Source: Bubalus kerabau
Taxonomy: Eukaryota > Chordata > Mammalia > Artiodactyla > Bovidae
Assembly: GCF_029407905.1 (NCBI RefSeq)
Contig: NC_073634.1
Coordinates: 28,037,501 to 28,101,500 of the forward strand
Direction of reading: 5' to 3'
Length of the DNA: 64,000 nucleotides
The notes under the pieces were generated by a model. The model did no database searches. It was not told where the DNA came from and saw only the letters and a program-made list of their open reading frames with translations. Within the stretch, counting starts at the first letter, position 1, and every line of letters starts with the position of its first letter. A program made the position numbers and the translations under genes. Below are positions 1 to 13,161 of the stretch, piece by piece.

Positions 1-2384
1 TTAAAAAGAGTGTTTTATACTGTGCCTCCCCTCTCCCTCATGTTTTTCCTAACACTATAACATAACACTGTTGCATATAAAATCTGCAAATTTTTTTTCT
101 AATGTTGCATGATTTTGCCTTGTGTAGAGAAACTGTTACTTATGTAGTCAGTCTCTTGTGATTTGACAATGTTCTTATAAGATAATGGTTCCCAGATTAT
201 TAAGGGGGAGGGGGTGCTATCCCTGTTGTAATCCAGCAAATTCCCTCTACACTGAGGAGTGAGAATACAAAGCCAGTTCCTGAGATGGGACAGAGCTCTT
301 GTGATAAGACAGCTGGGGCTGGGATTTGCCTTAAATTCAGTCTGACAGGTGAAGGGCAGGTGTGTGGGCTCTTGGCTCACAGCTGCGGTGACTCTCTGCT
401 TCCCACTGCTGGTAACTGGTGGGACAGCGTATGAATTTCTTGGGGAAGAGGGCAGTCTTCAGGATTCAGTATTTGTTTTGGTTCAGTTGAAGGCCGTTGT
501 AAAAAGAAACATTTTAAAGGGGATGCAATCTTTATATCTTAGTTAGTTTAAACGCATGGTGTGTGTGTGGTTTCAATACTCGCCTGTTACGTGCCATCTG
601 GTAGGTGCTTTCACCCTCCAGTTGTTACCGTCTCTTCTGTTTGCATTTTGTTTAGTATTTAGCACTTTGGAGTCACTTTTTAATTACATTATTATCTTAA
701 ATTATGTGTTATATTATAATTTTTTTAAGCATCAGCATGCTCAGAGGCTTAGGAAATTGTGTTTGTATACACCTTGTTTGTACAGCCAGTTTCAGAGACA
801 GGATTTGGATCTTGACTCCTTCCGAGGAGTTCTCTCCGTCAGATTACCTATTCTGGTTTGTTCTTGTTAAAGTAGCTTGAGTTTAAAGTCTGTCTCAGAT
901 CAGGCAACACTGACGATTGGTTCTTTTTGTCTACAACATTTATGTGTCTTGGTTTCCTGCTCTACCTAGTCTAGCTTCAACTTCACTTGGACTTTCTGTA
1001 CGTTCTTGTGTTGCGATTGAATTACTTTCAGTTGCATAAAATTGACGTCTTTTAGAAGTCTTGAAAGCAGGGAGAAGTTGCTGCCTCTTGTTATTTCACA
1101 GGTCATGCCTTCACCTTTAATCCTGTTTGCCCAGTGGTATCTGGGCCTACTACTTTGATGCTAAAATACAAGATCTTAAGGCATTTCTATAAAAATGAAT
1201 GGCAGTGGTTTAAAGTTAATATTATGTTGATAATATGAGTTTTGAAGATTGTTTCCAAGAATAATGTGCGAAAGGTTGCTAAGTTGTTCTGTGCCATTAA
1301 ATGACAATGGCTTCATCATTCAGTTGAATTTGAAGAGTTGGGTTCTCATTTTGCTTTCATTGTTCACAGAGCCACAGGTTAGTACCTTTCTCTGTCAGGT
1401 GACCAGACTGTGGATCTGGAGAGCACGGAGAAGAGCAGGGCTGTGGAGCTGCTGCGCCCTAGGCACCCTGTTCAGGTGGTTTTCTCTGTGACTTGTCCTC
1501 TGAGGACTCCAGTTAGCTTTCAGCTGACACATCTGCTTATCCAAGACAGTCTATGCCAGTTTATCAAATCACCAGTAATATTTTGGGAGCAGGTAATTGT
1601 GCTGCCTGCAGGATTGTTGGATCTAACTTCCTCATTTTGAGACCTGTTACAAACATAGCTGGGTTGTGAATTTCAAACCCTACTAGTCTAAGCCATATAA
1701 TAAGATTTATGTTTGTTAAAACATTGACATCACAGAGGCTTCATAGATTTCACCTTAGTTTCACTAAAATGTTAAATATACTTAGTATAATATACAAAGA
1801 AAGGAAAAAAAAAAAAACCAGTTTACAACAATCCCTACAATTCACTCTCCTTTCCTCCTGCATTGTGGATGCAAAATTCCTTGAAACAAAGTAAACCAAG
1901 AGGTGGTTGGTTAAGTAATAGCTGGTGGATGTTCTAGACTGCTCCTTTCTGCTTGTGGCCGGGAGGGCCAAGTGCCACGTGCATTATTAGGCAGTCATTG
2001 CTGGAGTAAAGCCTCTGTCTCTGAGAATAGGTATTTGCAGAAGTACCGGGTTTTTCCTTTGTCTGGACTCTGAGTGCCAAACCGGTAGGAGAGTAGGACT
2101 CAAAGCTTTTTGAGTTTTAGGGGGCCTTAGAAATCTTTTAGGATGGACTGTATTAGAGATAATGTTTAAATAACTTACATAAACCTAGAAACTTAGGTTT
2201 CCTGATGCTAAAGTCTGGTTCTGAGAAAGGGTTGACTTAGTAGGGAGAAAATCACATGCTGGAACATCTCTAATTTCTGTATTATTTCTGATCTTTTAAA
2301 AATGCAACTTTGATTTTGCTGTCCCTTATCTTATATAAGATAGTGTCTTTTTATTTATTTTTGTGTCTTTTCATTGCAGTTAGG

Positions 2385-2730
2385 GTAAAAACCCAGATCC
2401 TTCAAACAGTCCCCAGGCGTTGGCAGTCACCATTCTACTTTATATCTCTTTGAATTTGGTTACTTTGGGTACCTGATGTAAGTGGAACCGTATATTTGCC
2501 TTTTGGTGGCTTGCTCAGCATAACAATCTTCAAGACAGTTCTTCCATGTTGTAGTATATGTCAGCATTTCTGCCTTTTAAGGCTGAATAACAATCCATTG
2601 TATGTATATATTACATTTTGTTTATCCATTCATCTGTTAGTAGGAACTTGAGTTGCTTCTACCTTTTGGCTATTGTGAATAATGCTTGCCATGAACATGA
2701 GTGTACAATGAATGTACTTTTTTTATTCTT
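2385..2730 (-). repeat. L1 LINE fragment (end of ORF2 / 3' region)
   Basis: The + strand reads as the complement of the L1 ORF2 C-terminus. The stretch around 2580-2640 (aataacaatccattgtatg and following) corresponds on the minus strand to the familiar end-of-ORF2 segment with residues like WYIHTMEYY. It is interrupted by small indels and has no intact ORF, so it is an old, dead copy. The L1 subfamily was not determined. Confidence 0.7.
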
Positions 2731-2770
2731 TGTTTTTTTCCTTCTAGATCTGTAGCTTTTGGTCCATATA

Positions 2771-3330
2771 GCCTTGTGCAAGTTGTTTAACCTCACTATG
2801 TCTGAGCTTCCTCTTCAGCAATGGTAATAATAAAATCTTTCTGCCCTGAGGTTATAGATTGACAAGAAGAGGATATGCAGACATGCCCCTATTAGTTGCT
2901 GATATATGTATCCAAGCATATAGAAGTTGATGGAACTGCGTTGGCTTGCCAGAGTATACCTTGGGCCTGGGCCTGGGCCCCTGGGTTCTCTTGAGGGTCA
3001 TAGAGCTCACCGTGTTATTGACTGTCCAGATTGGGTGGAAGGCCACTCATTTATTGTTATGTCACTGAGCTTCCATCAGTATTCCAGAAGTGATTGTGTT
3101 CCGCAGTTTCTGTATCTTCATTTAGGTAATGTTCACAAACACTGAGCTCGTCTGGCTCTCACAGCCCCATCTTCACTAGAAGGGAAAGCAGGCGGTGCCT
3201 CCGTGTCCTCCTTCAGTCTCCAGAAAAGCCTGTCTCTGACTTACCTTGTGGCATCAACTTGAGGATTAAACAGGATGATAGATCATTCAGAACAGTGTCT
3301 GAGAGCTCAATAAATATTAGTTGTTACTCT
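2771..3330 (+). repeat. MIR-like SINE, split in two
   Basis: The stretch 2771-2865 resembles the MIR core (tgtgcaagttgtttaacctc, then a 'cttcctc..aatggtaataataa' block). The stretch 3250-3330 resembles its 3' part (gaggattaaacaggatgat, gagctcaataaatattag). About 385 bp of unrelated sequence separates them, so either a later insertion split one MIR or these are two independent fragments. The assignment is from memory of the consensus. Confidence 0.45.
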
Positions 3331-4637
3331 TGAGCTGATGATGACAATGATGCTTTTCCTTCCCCCCATCTTTGTTGAGTCTCATTTAGTTTCTTCTGAT
3401 TTTATAGCACTATTGACTGAAAGGGTTTTTTTCATGCCATATTTACTATCATTGTAGTAGATTATCAAGTTTGAATGTGATCATTAGGCTGTGATTAACC
3501 ATACATTTTAACCATTTTAACATAATTGTTAGAGAAATCACTTATAGTTTAAAGACCTTCCACTTAAAACAAGCTATACTTAAAAAAAAAAAAATTTTTT
3601 TTCCCATCAAGAAAAACTTAGAAAAAATAACTTATTTTTCTGATAAGAAAAATTTTATTTAACCAACAATAGTTTTATCCCTCAGATACTCTGTTAAAAT
3701 GCCAGCTGTTGACCATGCACTTCACTGTTTGTGATCCCTGTTCACGTCAGACACTTCATTTAGGGCTTTGAGGGTACTGGGAAGTGAGATCGGTTTGGAA
3801 ATCACAGTCATTACATCATTTAAAGAAATTGTACTCAGTACAATATATAAATCTAGTGAACATTTTAGGCATCAACTTACATTAAAAAAAATCGAGTCTT
3901 CACAATGAACATAAAATTGATTAAATGAGAATTCATATAATTTTTAAAACTCATTTTGCTAAAACTTATGAGTACTTCAGAGTATCCATGTATCCAAGAC
4001 TAAAATTAGAATTTGAACTAATGGATAGCCACTGCAGTAAAACAAACAAAACATGAAATTTTCCTTCCTTCTAAATACAGCATTAAGGCAATACTTTACT
4101 ACATTAAGCACATTTTCTTTTTGTCTGATGATCTAATGCAGGTAAGAATTTTTAAATGATATAAAATGACCTTAGAGACACTGCCAACTGTCTTGGGGGC
4201 AGTTGTGTCCTTGTGTTAAGCATCTGTTTATCCATCTCTTTCTTTTAAATTTGAGCTTAAATTTGTTTTTGTTTTGTTTTAGCGTTTGTTTAGCGTTTGT
4301 TTTAGTATGTTGCCTTTTACTTGACTTTTCCTCCCATGCATTTTACACTAATATAAGAAACATTAGAAAATCACTGCACAATTGAACTATGGGGAAATAT
4401 AGTGAAAATTGTTTTGACTTCTTTGTTGAGGGTTCGTGTTGAAGAGATTTGAATTTATAAGTGTTTGTTAGTGAAGGCTTGCAGTTATATTTCTTAAAAC
4501 TTTATTTTTGTATTTTGAGATAATGTAAAAATAGTACTAAGACTTCCTGTCCTCCCCTCACCCCTGATTCCCCAATATTAACACTTACCATGTTTCCTTT
4601 ATCATGCTTTCTCTATATTCATATTATTTCTGAACTG

Positions 4638-4855
4638 TGGGCTTCCCTTGTAGCTCAGTCGGTAAAGAATCTGCCTCCAGTGCAGGAGACCTGGGTTCGA
4701 TCCCTGGGTTGGGAAGATCTCCTGATGAAGGAAATGGCAACCCACTCCAGTATCCTTGCCTAGAAAATCTCATGGACAGAGGAGCCCGGTGGGCTGCAGT
4801 CCATGGGGTCGCAAAGAGTCAGGCACGACTGAGCGACTAACACTTACTTACTTAC
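4638..4855 (+). repeat. Bov-tA SINE (tRNA-Glu head plus BovB-derived tail)
   Basis: This is a near full-length ruminant SINE. It begins with the tRNA-like head: an A-box-like segment tagctcagtcggtaaag and a B box ggttcgatccc. It continues into the BovB-derived body (ggcaacccactccagtat, gtcgcaaagagtcaggcacg) and ends in a short (actt)n tail. Bov-tA elements are restricted to ruminants, which makes this strong evidence for the host group. It is in the same orientation as MTA3. Confidence 0.9.
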
Positions 4856-5340
4856 CTACAGAATAGATGTGCCTTTATTTCACAGTATTTGAGGAGGTAT
4901 TTCCTGAAAGAACAAGGATCATTTCTCACCTAACCACAGTACAGTTTTCAGACTCAGGAAATGAACATTGTTATAATACTGTTATCTAATCTAAAGGCTT
5001 TAGTCAGATTTGCTAGTTGTCTCAGTAATGTCAGGAGAAAAAAATTTTCTTTCTCATCCAAGATTTACTTGAGAATCACTTAATGCATTTAGTTGTCTTA
5101 TCTCTAATTACCTTCAATCCTGAGCAGTTCTTCATTCTTTTTGTCTTTTGCGACCATGGCATTTTGAAGAGTATAGGGAATTTACTTTGAATATCCCTCG
5201 ATTTGGGATATGGTTATAATTTGATTAATAATTAGAGTAAGTTTTTATTCTATCTAAGTCCTTTGGTCAGTTACATCAGGAGATTTTCCGTTTTTCCTTA
5301 GGTTTTCAAATTTAGCAACATAATCTTTAATAGTAATTTT

Positions 5341-5455
5341 GTTTTTCGGCCATGCTGTGCAGCTTGTGGGGTCTTAGTTTCCTGACCAGAAATTAAACCA
5401 TGCCCTCTGCAGTGAAAGCCTGGAATCCTAATCACTGGGCCACCTGGGAATATTC
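5341..5455 (-). repeat. CHR-type SINE (antisense)
   Basis: The + strand shows the inverse of a tRNA-derived cetartiodactyl SINE: ggccatgctgtgcagcttgt, then cttagtttcctgaccag, then cctaatcactgggccacctgg. The same layout recurs at 26576, 30548, 42340, 42473 and 55702. CHR SINEs are shared by whales, hippos and ruminants. This copy is diverged and carries the mutated B box 'aattaaacca'. Confidence 0.75.
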
Positions 5456-7654
5456 CTGTTATTGTTTATGTGTCACATTTCTTATTTTTTTTCTTGATAG
5501 TTTTGCCAGAAAATTCTTTTTCTTGTCTAAAAGAATGAGATTTTCGGTTAGTTGATTTTCTTTATTATATATTTGTTTTCTGTTTATTATTTTCTTCCTT
5601 CTTTGGCTTTACCCTGATATTCCTATACCAACTTTACAAGACCAATTTTTAGCTCATTAATATCATTTATCTACTCTTCTGTTATTAGTAATTAGGATTA
5701 TAAATGTCCCTCTATCTCTCATATTTTAATATGTAGTATTTTCATTATCACTTGGTTCTAAGTATTTCCTAATTTACTTTATAATTTTGCAGTTGATTGG
5801 GAGTTAATTTCCAAGGAAATGCAGTTCATAAATCTATCTTAATTGCTTTGGGGCTTCTGGTCAGAGAACATGTATGATACCAATTATTTTAACATATTGT
5901 AATTCTCACAAAGACCTGGAATATCCAAGGGTTTTGCTCCCTCAGAGGTGACAGTGGTCTTGCCCGTTTTCACCTTAGCTTAGTACGAAGCTGACTTTCT
6001 GTTTGGTCTGTTCTCTTTTGTAGCCGTTTAGAAAATACCCTCCAGGTGAAAGCTCAGATCTGTGTGGAAGCTGGCCTCTCACGCCTCCTCTTTCTGAATC
6101 ATCTTAGCCTGCACTGTTTGCTCTTCGGTGTCCCCACACAGTTGTATTCTTTGTTTGTTTGGTTTGTGTCTAGAATCAGAGCCGGGAGAAGACCCCACAG
6201 TTATGCTCAAAGTAAGTTTGGAAGTGACATTAGGGCCACAGGGTTACCATCGCCTGCCACCCCTAGAGCTTTCTCTTGATAATAATGAAAGTATGAGTTC
6301 ACAGAAGAACATGTCTCTGGGTGTCTTATAGATAGGTATGAATGAATGACAACCAGGTCCCCACAAATCTGATTATGAATGAAGGCTTTTCCTTTGAGGG
6401 CTGTGCACTGAAGCAAAAATTAATTGGATGGCATAACTACTTACATATAAAAGATTTTGCCTTGATCATGTTTTGAGGTTTAGTCATGAGAATTTCTATT
6501 TCTACTTGGAAAAAACCATATGCTCATTAATTTTAAAATAGACTTGATAGTCTGAATGCTGTATATTGTGCTGGAGTTACACATATAAGATTTTTGTAAA
6601 ACTATTAACTGAACAAATCAGTAGTTAGTACTAAATATATATAGGTATCATTTTGTCATTGCCAAAATGTTACATGTTGGGTTCCTGAGAAACAGATTCT
6701 GCAACGAGATTTGAATGCTGGAAATGTATTATGGAGCGCTGTTGGGATCTACACCTGTGGAAGAGAAGGGAGGGAGGCAGAATTGAACAGAGGGAGAAGG
6801 TAGGCTCTGATGTTGTGTGAATGAAGGCCTCAGCCTGTACACTCCTGCGTCATTGGGTGCAGGCTGCCCCGGGAGATGGGGGAGATGAATCTTTCTTAAA
6901 TTGAGATCATTCCAAAGAGGAGCAGCAGCTGTAGGCTGTTTGCTCTGCTCACACCGCTGCTAGCACTGGGTGAATAAGCTCTTAATTCCCCAAAGGGAAA
7001 AACATGGGTTAAACTGCCCAGAATTTCATTGCTTTATAAACAACAAGCATTAATATCTTGTGCATCCCTCTACAGATTATCTAGGGTTCTGCTGAACTGT
7101 ACTGGGTTGATTCAGGTATGAAGCTGTAGGTTGGGTCCTGCTCTGTGTCTCTCTCTTCTGTTGGCAGACATCAGTAGCACAAGTCTAAATGCACAAATCA
7201 TGTCAAGGCTCTGTTATGTCACGCAGCATAACATCCAGTTGGCCACACAAGTCACATAGCTAGGCCCAACCTCAACGGAGTGGAAGAATACACTCCCTTG
7301 GAGGCCCACAGAGGCAGTGAATATTTGCTGAACAATAGTCCAGTTTACCATAATGTAATTCTGTTTGATGAACAAAAGATGAGAATTCCACTGCCAAGAT
7401 TTCATTGTCAGTCTTTAGCCTAAAATACTTCTGTTTGTCATCTCCATCTGTTTTGAATGAGATGAAATGTGACAACACCTTCACCACTATTTGGCAGAGA
7501 GAAAAGCTTGTGCTGAGCTGTTATGATTTTTAAAATTTAGTTTTGAATGGATTCTGTATCTGTATTTGTGTGTATCTGTATCTCTGTTTAGAAGATGGTG
7601 TCTTCACAAAGTATTTAGCTGGAGAGAGGATTTTCAGTTTTAAGTTCTTTATCT

Positions 7655-7925
7655 TATTTTCAGTTGAGATATACATATAATAAAGTATATTAAGTACACT
7701 TAGATGCCCAGCTTATAAATTTTTACATGTATATACATGCGTATAACCACCACCGAGATCCCTTATGCTCCTTCCAAGTCAGTGATCTCCTCTTCTCAGG
7801 TAATCATTATTCTGACTTCTCTCACCATAAATTGTTATTTTTCCCAAAATTCACATAAATGGACTCAGCCAGTGTGTTCTCTTATATGTCTAGCTCTTTG
7901 AGTTTTATCTTAACTGATAAACAGT
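7655..7925 (-). repeat. Old L1 3'-end fragment
   Basis: The block matches the general pattern of antisense L1 3' regions: 'cagttgagatatacatataa', 'aaccaccaccgagatccc', 'ggtaatcattattctgactt', 'cataaatggactcagccag'. It is strongly diverged and non-coding. The call is by recognition of the pattern and the subfamily is unknown. Confidence 0.55.
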
Positions 7926-9504
7926 AAGCTATTGGTTATATGTCATGCTCTTATGTCTTTCCTTAGCTTATTTCTGTGAGTCTTCAGTGGATATTGTCTC
8001 TGCTGTTTTAGAAAGTATATTTTGTGCTTTACTTGGCTTTTTAGGGTTGGATTAAACTATACAAAAGTTCATTCTGAAGAAGCTTCTATGTGTGTCAGAA
8101 AGATGGCATTAATGTGGACTCTGAGCAAATAATACGATCCTCTGGTTTCCTCTGTGATCCTCTCTGGTCATTTATTTTAACAGAATTATTCCTTAGGCAT
8201 TCCACAGTGCCTGTGTCTCATGGGATGTTTATTTTCTTCGCATGGTGATCATTAACTGCACTCTCCTCGGGGCTGTGGTGTAAATGTGGGCTTGGAGGTT
8301 TCATTGCTATGGTCAGCCTCAGTCCAGCCCATTCTTTGCAGTTGATTTGTGACACAGGGCAGGAGCTAGTCTTCAAAAGCAAAGCTTTGCTTCAGTATTT
8401 AGAGATATAAACACATTGTAAAGAACAGAATCTTTAAAACAACCTGATCACTTGGGATTTGGGTTACTGTTATTTATAGAGGCTAGGATATTTTTCATAC
8501 TTTGAAGCTTTATTAGATACTAGCCCAACATCATTTTAAAAAGTACCTATAAGAAAGGCATTTTCATTCATCTAACATGAACAAAAAGACTGGAAATCCA
8601 TTCATGCTTTGAATGGTTGGTATAATATCAGCTGAGAGAAACTCATTTAATTCTGTGACTTCTGGTTTCAGAGCACCTGTGTGTTATAAAAATTACTTGT
8701 ACCTCCTGAGGAATCTCAGCAACACAGTTAATTTGTATAATTATTGATTTTTGAATACCAGTAACTTTTTTTTAGTTATGCACTGTAAATTTTGGAGTTT
8801 TAAAAATCGTTTATGGGAATATATTATTAACTGAAGGGATCCCTAAATGACATTTGTCTTTGCATTTTCATAGATCAGTTATCTAGAAACAATAGTTTTT
8901 TATTTTCAAGGATGGTGTAAGAGTGAATTAACAGTGTATGTATAGTTAAATTGCTGAATCTGTCAACTGAGAGGTTACCTAGAAAGGTGCAGTTTAGTTG
9001 ATTTTGAAGTTTGCAGAACTCAAGTGAAGAATCAAGATCAGTTCCAATATTTTTGTAACCCCTGCTGCAGAAGACTGAGAAGAAATTCACCTGCAGGTTG
9101 AAGTTATTATTTCGTGATTGTGACAGAGCAAAAGACTTCACATGGTCAGTGTGGTCTTAGCTGAGATAATAACTAGGAAATTGATAATGAAATCTCTGCA
9201 TGTTTTTATTTTGTGGAATACAGTGATTTGAGGGGAGATGTTAACCCTTGTAAAAGCAGTTAATTAATGTTCCTAATCATGTCCTAAATTCTGCCTGTTC
9301 TGTCAACAAATTCATATTCCATACCCTATTCAACAACCTAATGTTATCACAGTGTTACATATTTTTTAGTCATGTTGTAGCCAATTTTTTTCTCTTTAAT
9401 AGATATTAGCTGCTATTTGAGCTTACTTTATGCTTTTATACCAGTAGGGAACTGTCTGGTGTCCCCTACCAGTTATTTCAGGACCATAGCTAAATTGTAA
9501 AAAC

Positions 9505-9740
9505 ATCAGTTCAGTTCAGTTGCTAGGTTGTGTCCGACTCGTTGTGACCCCATGGACTTCAGCACACCAGGCCTCCCTGTCCATCACCAACTCCCGGAGC
9601 CTACTCAAACTCACGTCCATTGCATCAGTGATGCCATCCAACCATCTCATCTTCTGTCGTCCCCTTCTCCTCCTGCCTTCAGTCTTTCCCATCATTAGGG
9701 TCTTTACCAATGAGTCGGTTCTTCCCATCAGGTGGCTAAA
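9505..9740 (-). repeat. BovB (RTE) LINE 3' end, antisense
   Basis: The minus strand encodes a fragment with residues GKTEGRRRRGRQKMRWLDGI, the characteristic C-terminal stretch of BovB reverse transcriptase, followed by the BovB 3' tail (seen on + as tcagttcagttcagttgct). It is 5'-truncated and cannot be autonomous. A copy in the opposite orientation lies at 54494-54911. Confidence 0.85.
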
Positions 9741-10789
9741 GTAAAACATAGATGTGGCTCTATCCCCATTTATAAAATTTTTAGTTAATTATCAGAAGAT
9801 ACTTTGTGTAAAAGGTGTAACACATGGTTTTCACATGTTAGAAAGCTGAAACAGAACTAGCTCCCACTTGGCAAGGATTTGACCACCAACCACGTCTGCG
9901 CCACACCTACATGCTTATCTAGACACAGAGCTGACTGTCCTGTTCTGCAGTTTTCCTCCTACACATGCAAATATGTGTGCATATTGTGAACGAATCTTTT
10001 TAAAATAAGCTAGACCCAAGGTACTTTTTGGAAAAAAAAACAAAAAACAGTTTACCAATATTACCCAAATTTATATTTCCCCCCTTTCTTTTCAGTCACT
10101 CACCTTTGGAATGTGTATGAAATCCATGCTGGCCTAGGTAGCTGTTTCAAGCAAGCCTGGTCATTTGTTCTTGGTCTTACAGAATTTCAACCAAGTTACT
10201 ATTTTTACGTGGCTATGTTATTTTGTTTGTTTTGTTTAACACGGATGTGTAATTTTGTCTTAACCATCATTCTCAGTTTCATGGTGTTTTTTCCTCCATC
10301 TCTCATTTCTAGTATATCATTCTCTTAATCCAACCTGAAAATATTTTTTCTCACTCTCTGATACATCCTCTGTATTTTTCCCTTGTCAAAGAAGGCTGTG
10401 CCAGCCTTATATGATAGCTGAAGTGATGCTGGCACCTTGAACCAAAAGGATGGTGAAACTTACTGGGTTCCCATTTTAATTCCTGGAGGTCCTAGATCTT
10501 CATGGTTAGAAGATCTAGCCATTTGTTGCTCTAAGAAGTGAATGCATTAAAAAAAAAAAAAACATATCCTAAAAGGTACAAATCATCATTTTCTTAAAAG
10601 CAGTATGTGATGTCTTAAATAATTGACTACTCTGTTGTTTAAATTTTTCTTAATTATGTTACTTAAAAAATACTAAGTATATTGTTGTTAATTAAGTCCA
10701 TCATGCATTTTAATATCTCTGTTCTTAAATAATCAAGAAAATTTGCTTTTCTGGCTAATCTCTTCTCTCCATTTTCTTTATTGTTCTAG

Positions 10790-10978
10790 TTTCATGCTAT
10801 GGACACATTGTACAGGCACGGCTATGATTTGAGCAGTGCAATTAGTGTCTTAGTACCACTTGGGGGACCTGTTTTATGCAGAGATGAAATGGAAGAATGG
10901 TCAGCCTCTGAAGCTAGTTTATTTGAAGAGGCATTGGAAAAATATGGCAAAGACTTCAATGACATACGTCAAGACTTT
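10790..10978 (+). CDS. MTA3: MTA3 exon A: end of ELM2 and first half of SANT
   Basis: This 189-nt exon encodes 63 residues in phase 0, from FHAMDTLYRHGYDL to DFNDIRQDF. It has an AG acceptor at 10788-10789 and a strong donor gtaagt at 10979. With the human numbering these are about residues 235-297: the last ELM2 helix, the linker with VPLGGPVLCRDEMEEW, and the start of SANT (about 265 onward). In the MTA family, ELM2 and SANT together wrap HDAC1/2 and activate it, with an inositol phosphate at the interface. DFNDIRQDF, together with the C-terminus further on, fits MTA3 rather than MTA1 (DFTDIQQDF as I recall it). The first Met in this exon is not a translation start, because the frame is open back to the splice site. 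No frameshift is present. Confidence 0.97.
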
Positions 10979-12139
10979 GTAAGTAGAAAATTGTAAATTA
11001 AGTAAAATGTTGGAGTGGGAATATTTTATCTCTTAAAAATTTGGTAAACCTTAAACTATTCATTAGCAAGCCTGTGATTTAGTAATTTTTGTCTGCTCAG
11101 CATAGAATGCAGGTCAGTATTGTGGAGAGAGAAATTGACATTTGTCCTGAGAAGTAATTGTAAGACCCAGGATCGGGAAGTCCCAGATTTTTGTTATAAA
11201 CTTTGGCAGTATGAATTCATCCTCTTCACCTCTCTCTGAGTTCCAGGTTTAATTTATGCACAGCTTTTCTGACCATTTGAACTAGATACTTCTGATCTCT
11301 GCTTTTTAAGCTTGTTGTTCTCCTTTAGACCTTGGGTATTTTTCTGGTTATCTTACTAATTATTGAGCCTGAATTTGATACAGACCTCTAATACAGAAAC
11401 AACCATTACCAAGCAAAGCAGGAGGATTTGCTTTTTGGGTTTTCAATCTTTATTCTTCCTGATAATGTACATGATCTTACTTGCATTTTAAATACTAGGT
11501 AATTATGTCTACTATTGTGTACTTTCTTTGTCTTATGGAATTGCTATTTTTAATTAAGCTTACAGTCTCTGAAATGGGGAAATTTCTATTTGTGAAGTTC
11601 ATAAATAGGTTTCTATAGCAGTCATTTTTTAAAAATTATGAAAATAGACTCTTTATAATAGACTATGAAGTATATAATGTGAGCCAGTATCCTGTCTTTT
11701 ATGTTGTTGCATCTTTCTAAAATTATTCTGAAGGAAATTTTTACTTATCAATATGAGTTGATATATTAAATCCCAAACATGATAATTAAAGCTGTTAGTG
11801 TCACTGGCATTTGTTTTGGCAAAACTTCACTCACACCCAGATTGTTATATGTCATGGTTTCAATTTATAGGCTGTGCAGCTGGGAATTTAAAATGCATTG
11901 GTGGCATTTAGCTTCAGATGGCCAGAATAGCACAGCAATGCAGTGTTACTAATGTAATATACAGTTACTACACCACTAAATAGAAACCGCAAAAACAAAA
12001 CCCCCTAAAGAACAAAGTCTTCAGATCTGATGAAGGAGTAGAAGACGAGAAGCACCAAAGTGAAGCTGTTTTTCCCTGCATTGAGTGTGGCATGCTCATT
12101 TCATGTCCTGGTAATCATTCTGAACTCAGTTCAGTTCAA

Positions 12140-12240
12140 CAAATGTTGGTTGAGCACCTGCAACACACTAGGCATGCATCAGAAATGCAATGTGGACCTT
12201 ACCTCAGAGAATGATTTGTAGTTGTGATCAAGAGATCGAA
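12140..12240 (+). repeat. L2-like LINE 3' fragment
   Basis: The stretch 'caacaaatgttggttgagca' followed by 'cacactaggcatgcatc' resembles the conserved start of L2 3' ends ('tattgagcacctactatgtg'). It is short and diverged. Confidence 0.4.
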
Positions 12241-12753
12241 AGATAAGCTCTCAAGTAAAATATAGTGTAATCATTTCTTTCAGCCGTAAGGACAAGTACT
12301 GTGAAAGTGGTGGGAAGGGAGCTATTGGTTGTGCCTGTCAACTCAGGAGTCTCTTCAGGGAGTTAACTGGCATTTCAGCTGGACCCCTGATGCCTTAAAG
12401 GAGAGAATAGCAGATTGACAGGTATACACTGAGGTGTGAAAATTGTAGACAGTCCTCCCGGGCACTTAGTACAGGACTAGGAAATAACGCTCAACAGCAG
12501 CGTCATGAAATACACTTGGACATAGAAGCTGGCGTTCATAGGAGGTAAAATAATGGTGTGAAAATGAGCATAACAGCAGTAATGCTGTTAGATGGGTTTT
12601 TGTTACCTTCATGACCTAATAAAACTCTTGTAAATTTGTTGCATTATGTATATTAGTTTTTCTGAAGGTAGTTAGAATGCTAGTCAGTGAGCCAGTCCAC
12701 ATTAGGATTGTTGTATTTTGGAGATTGGAATTAGCCACCAGTGTCAAGAACCT

Positions 12754-12955
12754 TGAGTTTCCCGGATGACTCAGTGGTAAAGAACCTGCTGCAGTGCAGG
12801 AGATGTGGTTCGATCTCTGGGTCAGGAAAATTCACCAGAGGAGGGCATGGCAACACACTCCAGTATTCTTGCTGGGAAAGTCCTATGGACAGAAGAGCCA
12901 GAGGCCAACAGCCCATGGGGTTGCAAAAAGTTTGATACGATTAAGCAACTGAGCA
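12754..12955 (+). repeat. Bov-tA SINE with target duplication
   Basis: The tRNA-like head (gactcagtggtaaagaac, B box ggttcgatctc) is followed by the BovB-derived body, ending near gattaagcaactgagca. Flanking 12-bp direct repeats, tgtcaagaacct at 12742-12753 and tgtcaaaaacct at 12956-12967, mark the insertion. They differ at one base, so it is a moderately old ruminant insertion. Confidence 0.88.
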
Positions 12956-13059
12956 TGTCAAAAACCTAAAAGAAGATAGACTATCAAGAACCTACCTGTT
13001 CAAAGGGTTTTTGTTTAGTGTAGTTTTGAATAGTTTTTTGTAGTTTGGGGTATTTGTTT

Positions 13060-13130
13060 TTAATCATTGTAGCCTTTGCTTTATTTATTTTTTTGTTGAA
13101 ATATAGTTGATTTACGATTTTACTTTCTGT

Positions 13131-13161
<31 letters not shown>

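Larger units (their letters stand above)
1..10789 (+). other. MTA3: MTA3 intron, 3' part (upstream exons outside window)
   Basis: No MTA3 exon is recognisable here. I looked for the ELM2-encoding segments expected upstream of the first visible exon and found none, so this is read as the 3' part of the intron that ends at the AG of 10788-10789. It is AT-rich. It holds an L1 fragment (about 2385-2730), a split MIR-like SINE (about 2771-2865 and 3250-3330), a Bov-tA SINE (4638-4855), a CHR-type SINE (5341-5455), another L1 fragment (about 7655-7925) and a BovB 3' end (about 9505-9740). Between these I see only unassigned non-coding DNA. The polypyrimidine tract before the acceptor is modest (ttattgttctag). 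Confidence 0.8.

Noticed and set aside
1370..1480. Possible exon after a ...cacag string (frames reading TVDLESTEKSRAVELL)
   Set aside because: It has no similarity to MTA3 or another protein that I recognise, and no clear donor with a matching phase.
4670..4715. tRNA gene suggested by A-box and B-box strings
   Set aside because: It is the tRNA-Glu-derived head of a Bov-tA SINE. It has no complete cloverleaf and continues directly into BovB-derived sequence. The same holds for the other Bov-tA and CHR heads.
6172..6212. Exon-like segment (ctag before, gtaagt after) encoding ESEPGEDPTVMLK
   Set aside because: It does not match the MTA3 residues expected upstream of FHAMDTL. At 41 nt it would break the frame unless paired with another unseen exon. 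A chance AG...GTAAGT pair is more likely.
9516..9749. Minus-strand ORF with GRRRRGRQKMRWLDGI as a gene
   Set aside because: It is the C-terminal end of BovB reverse transcriptase in a truncated LINE copy; the same motif recurs at 54708-54902.
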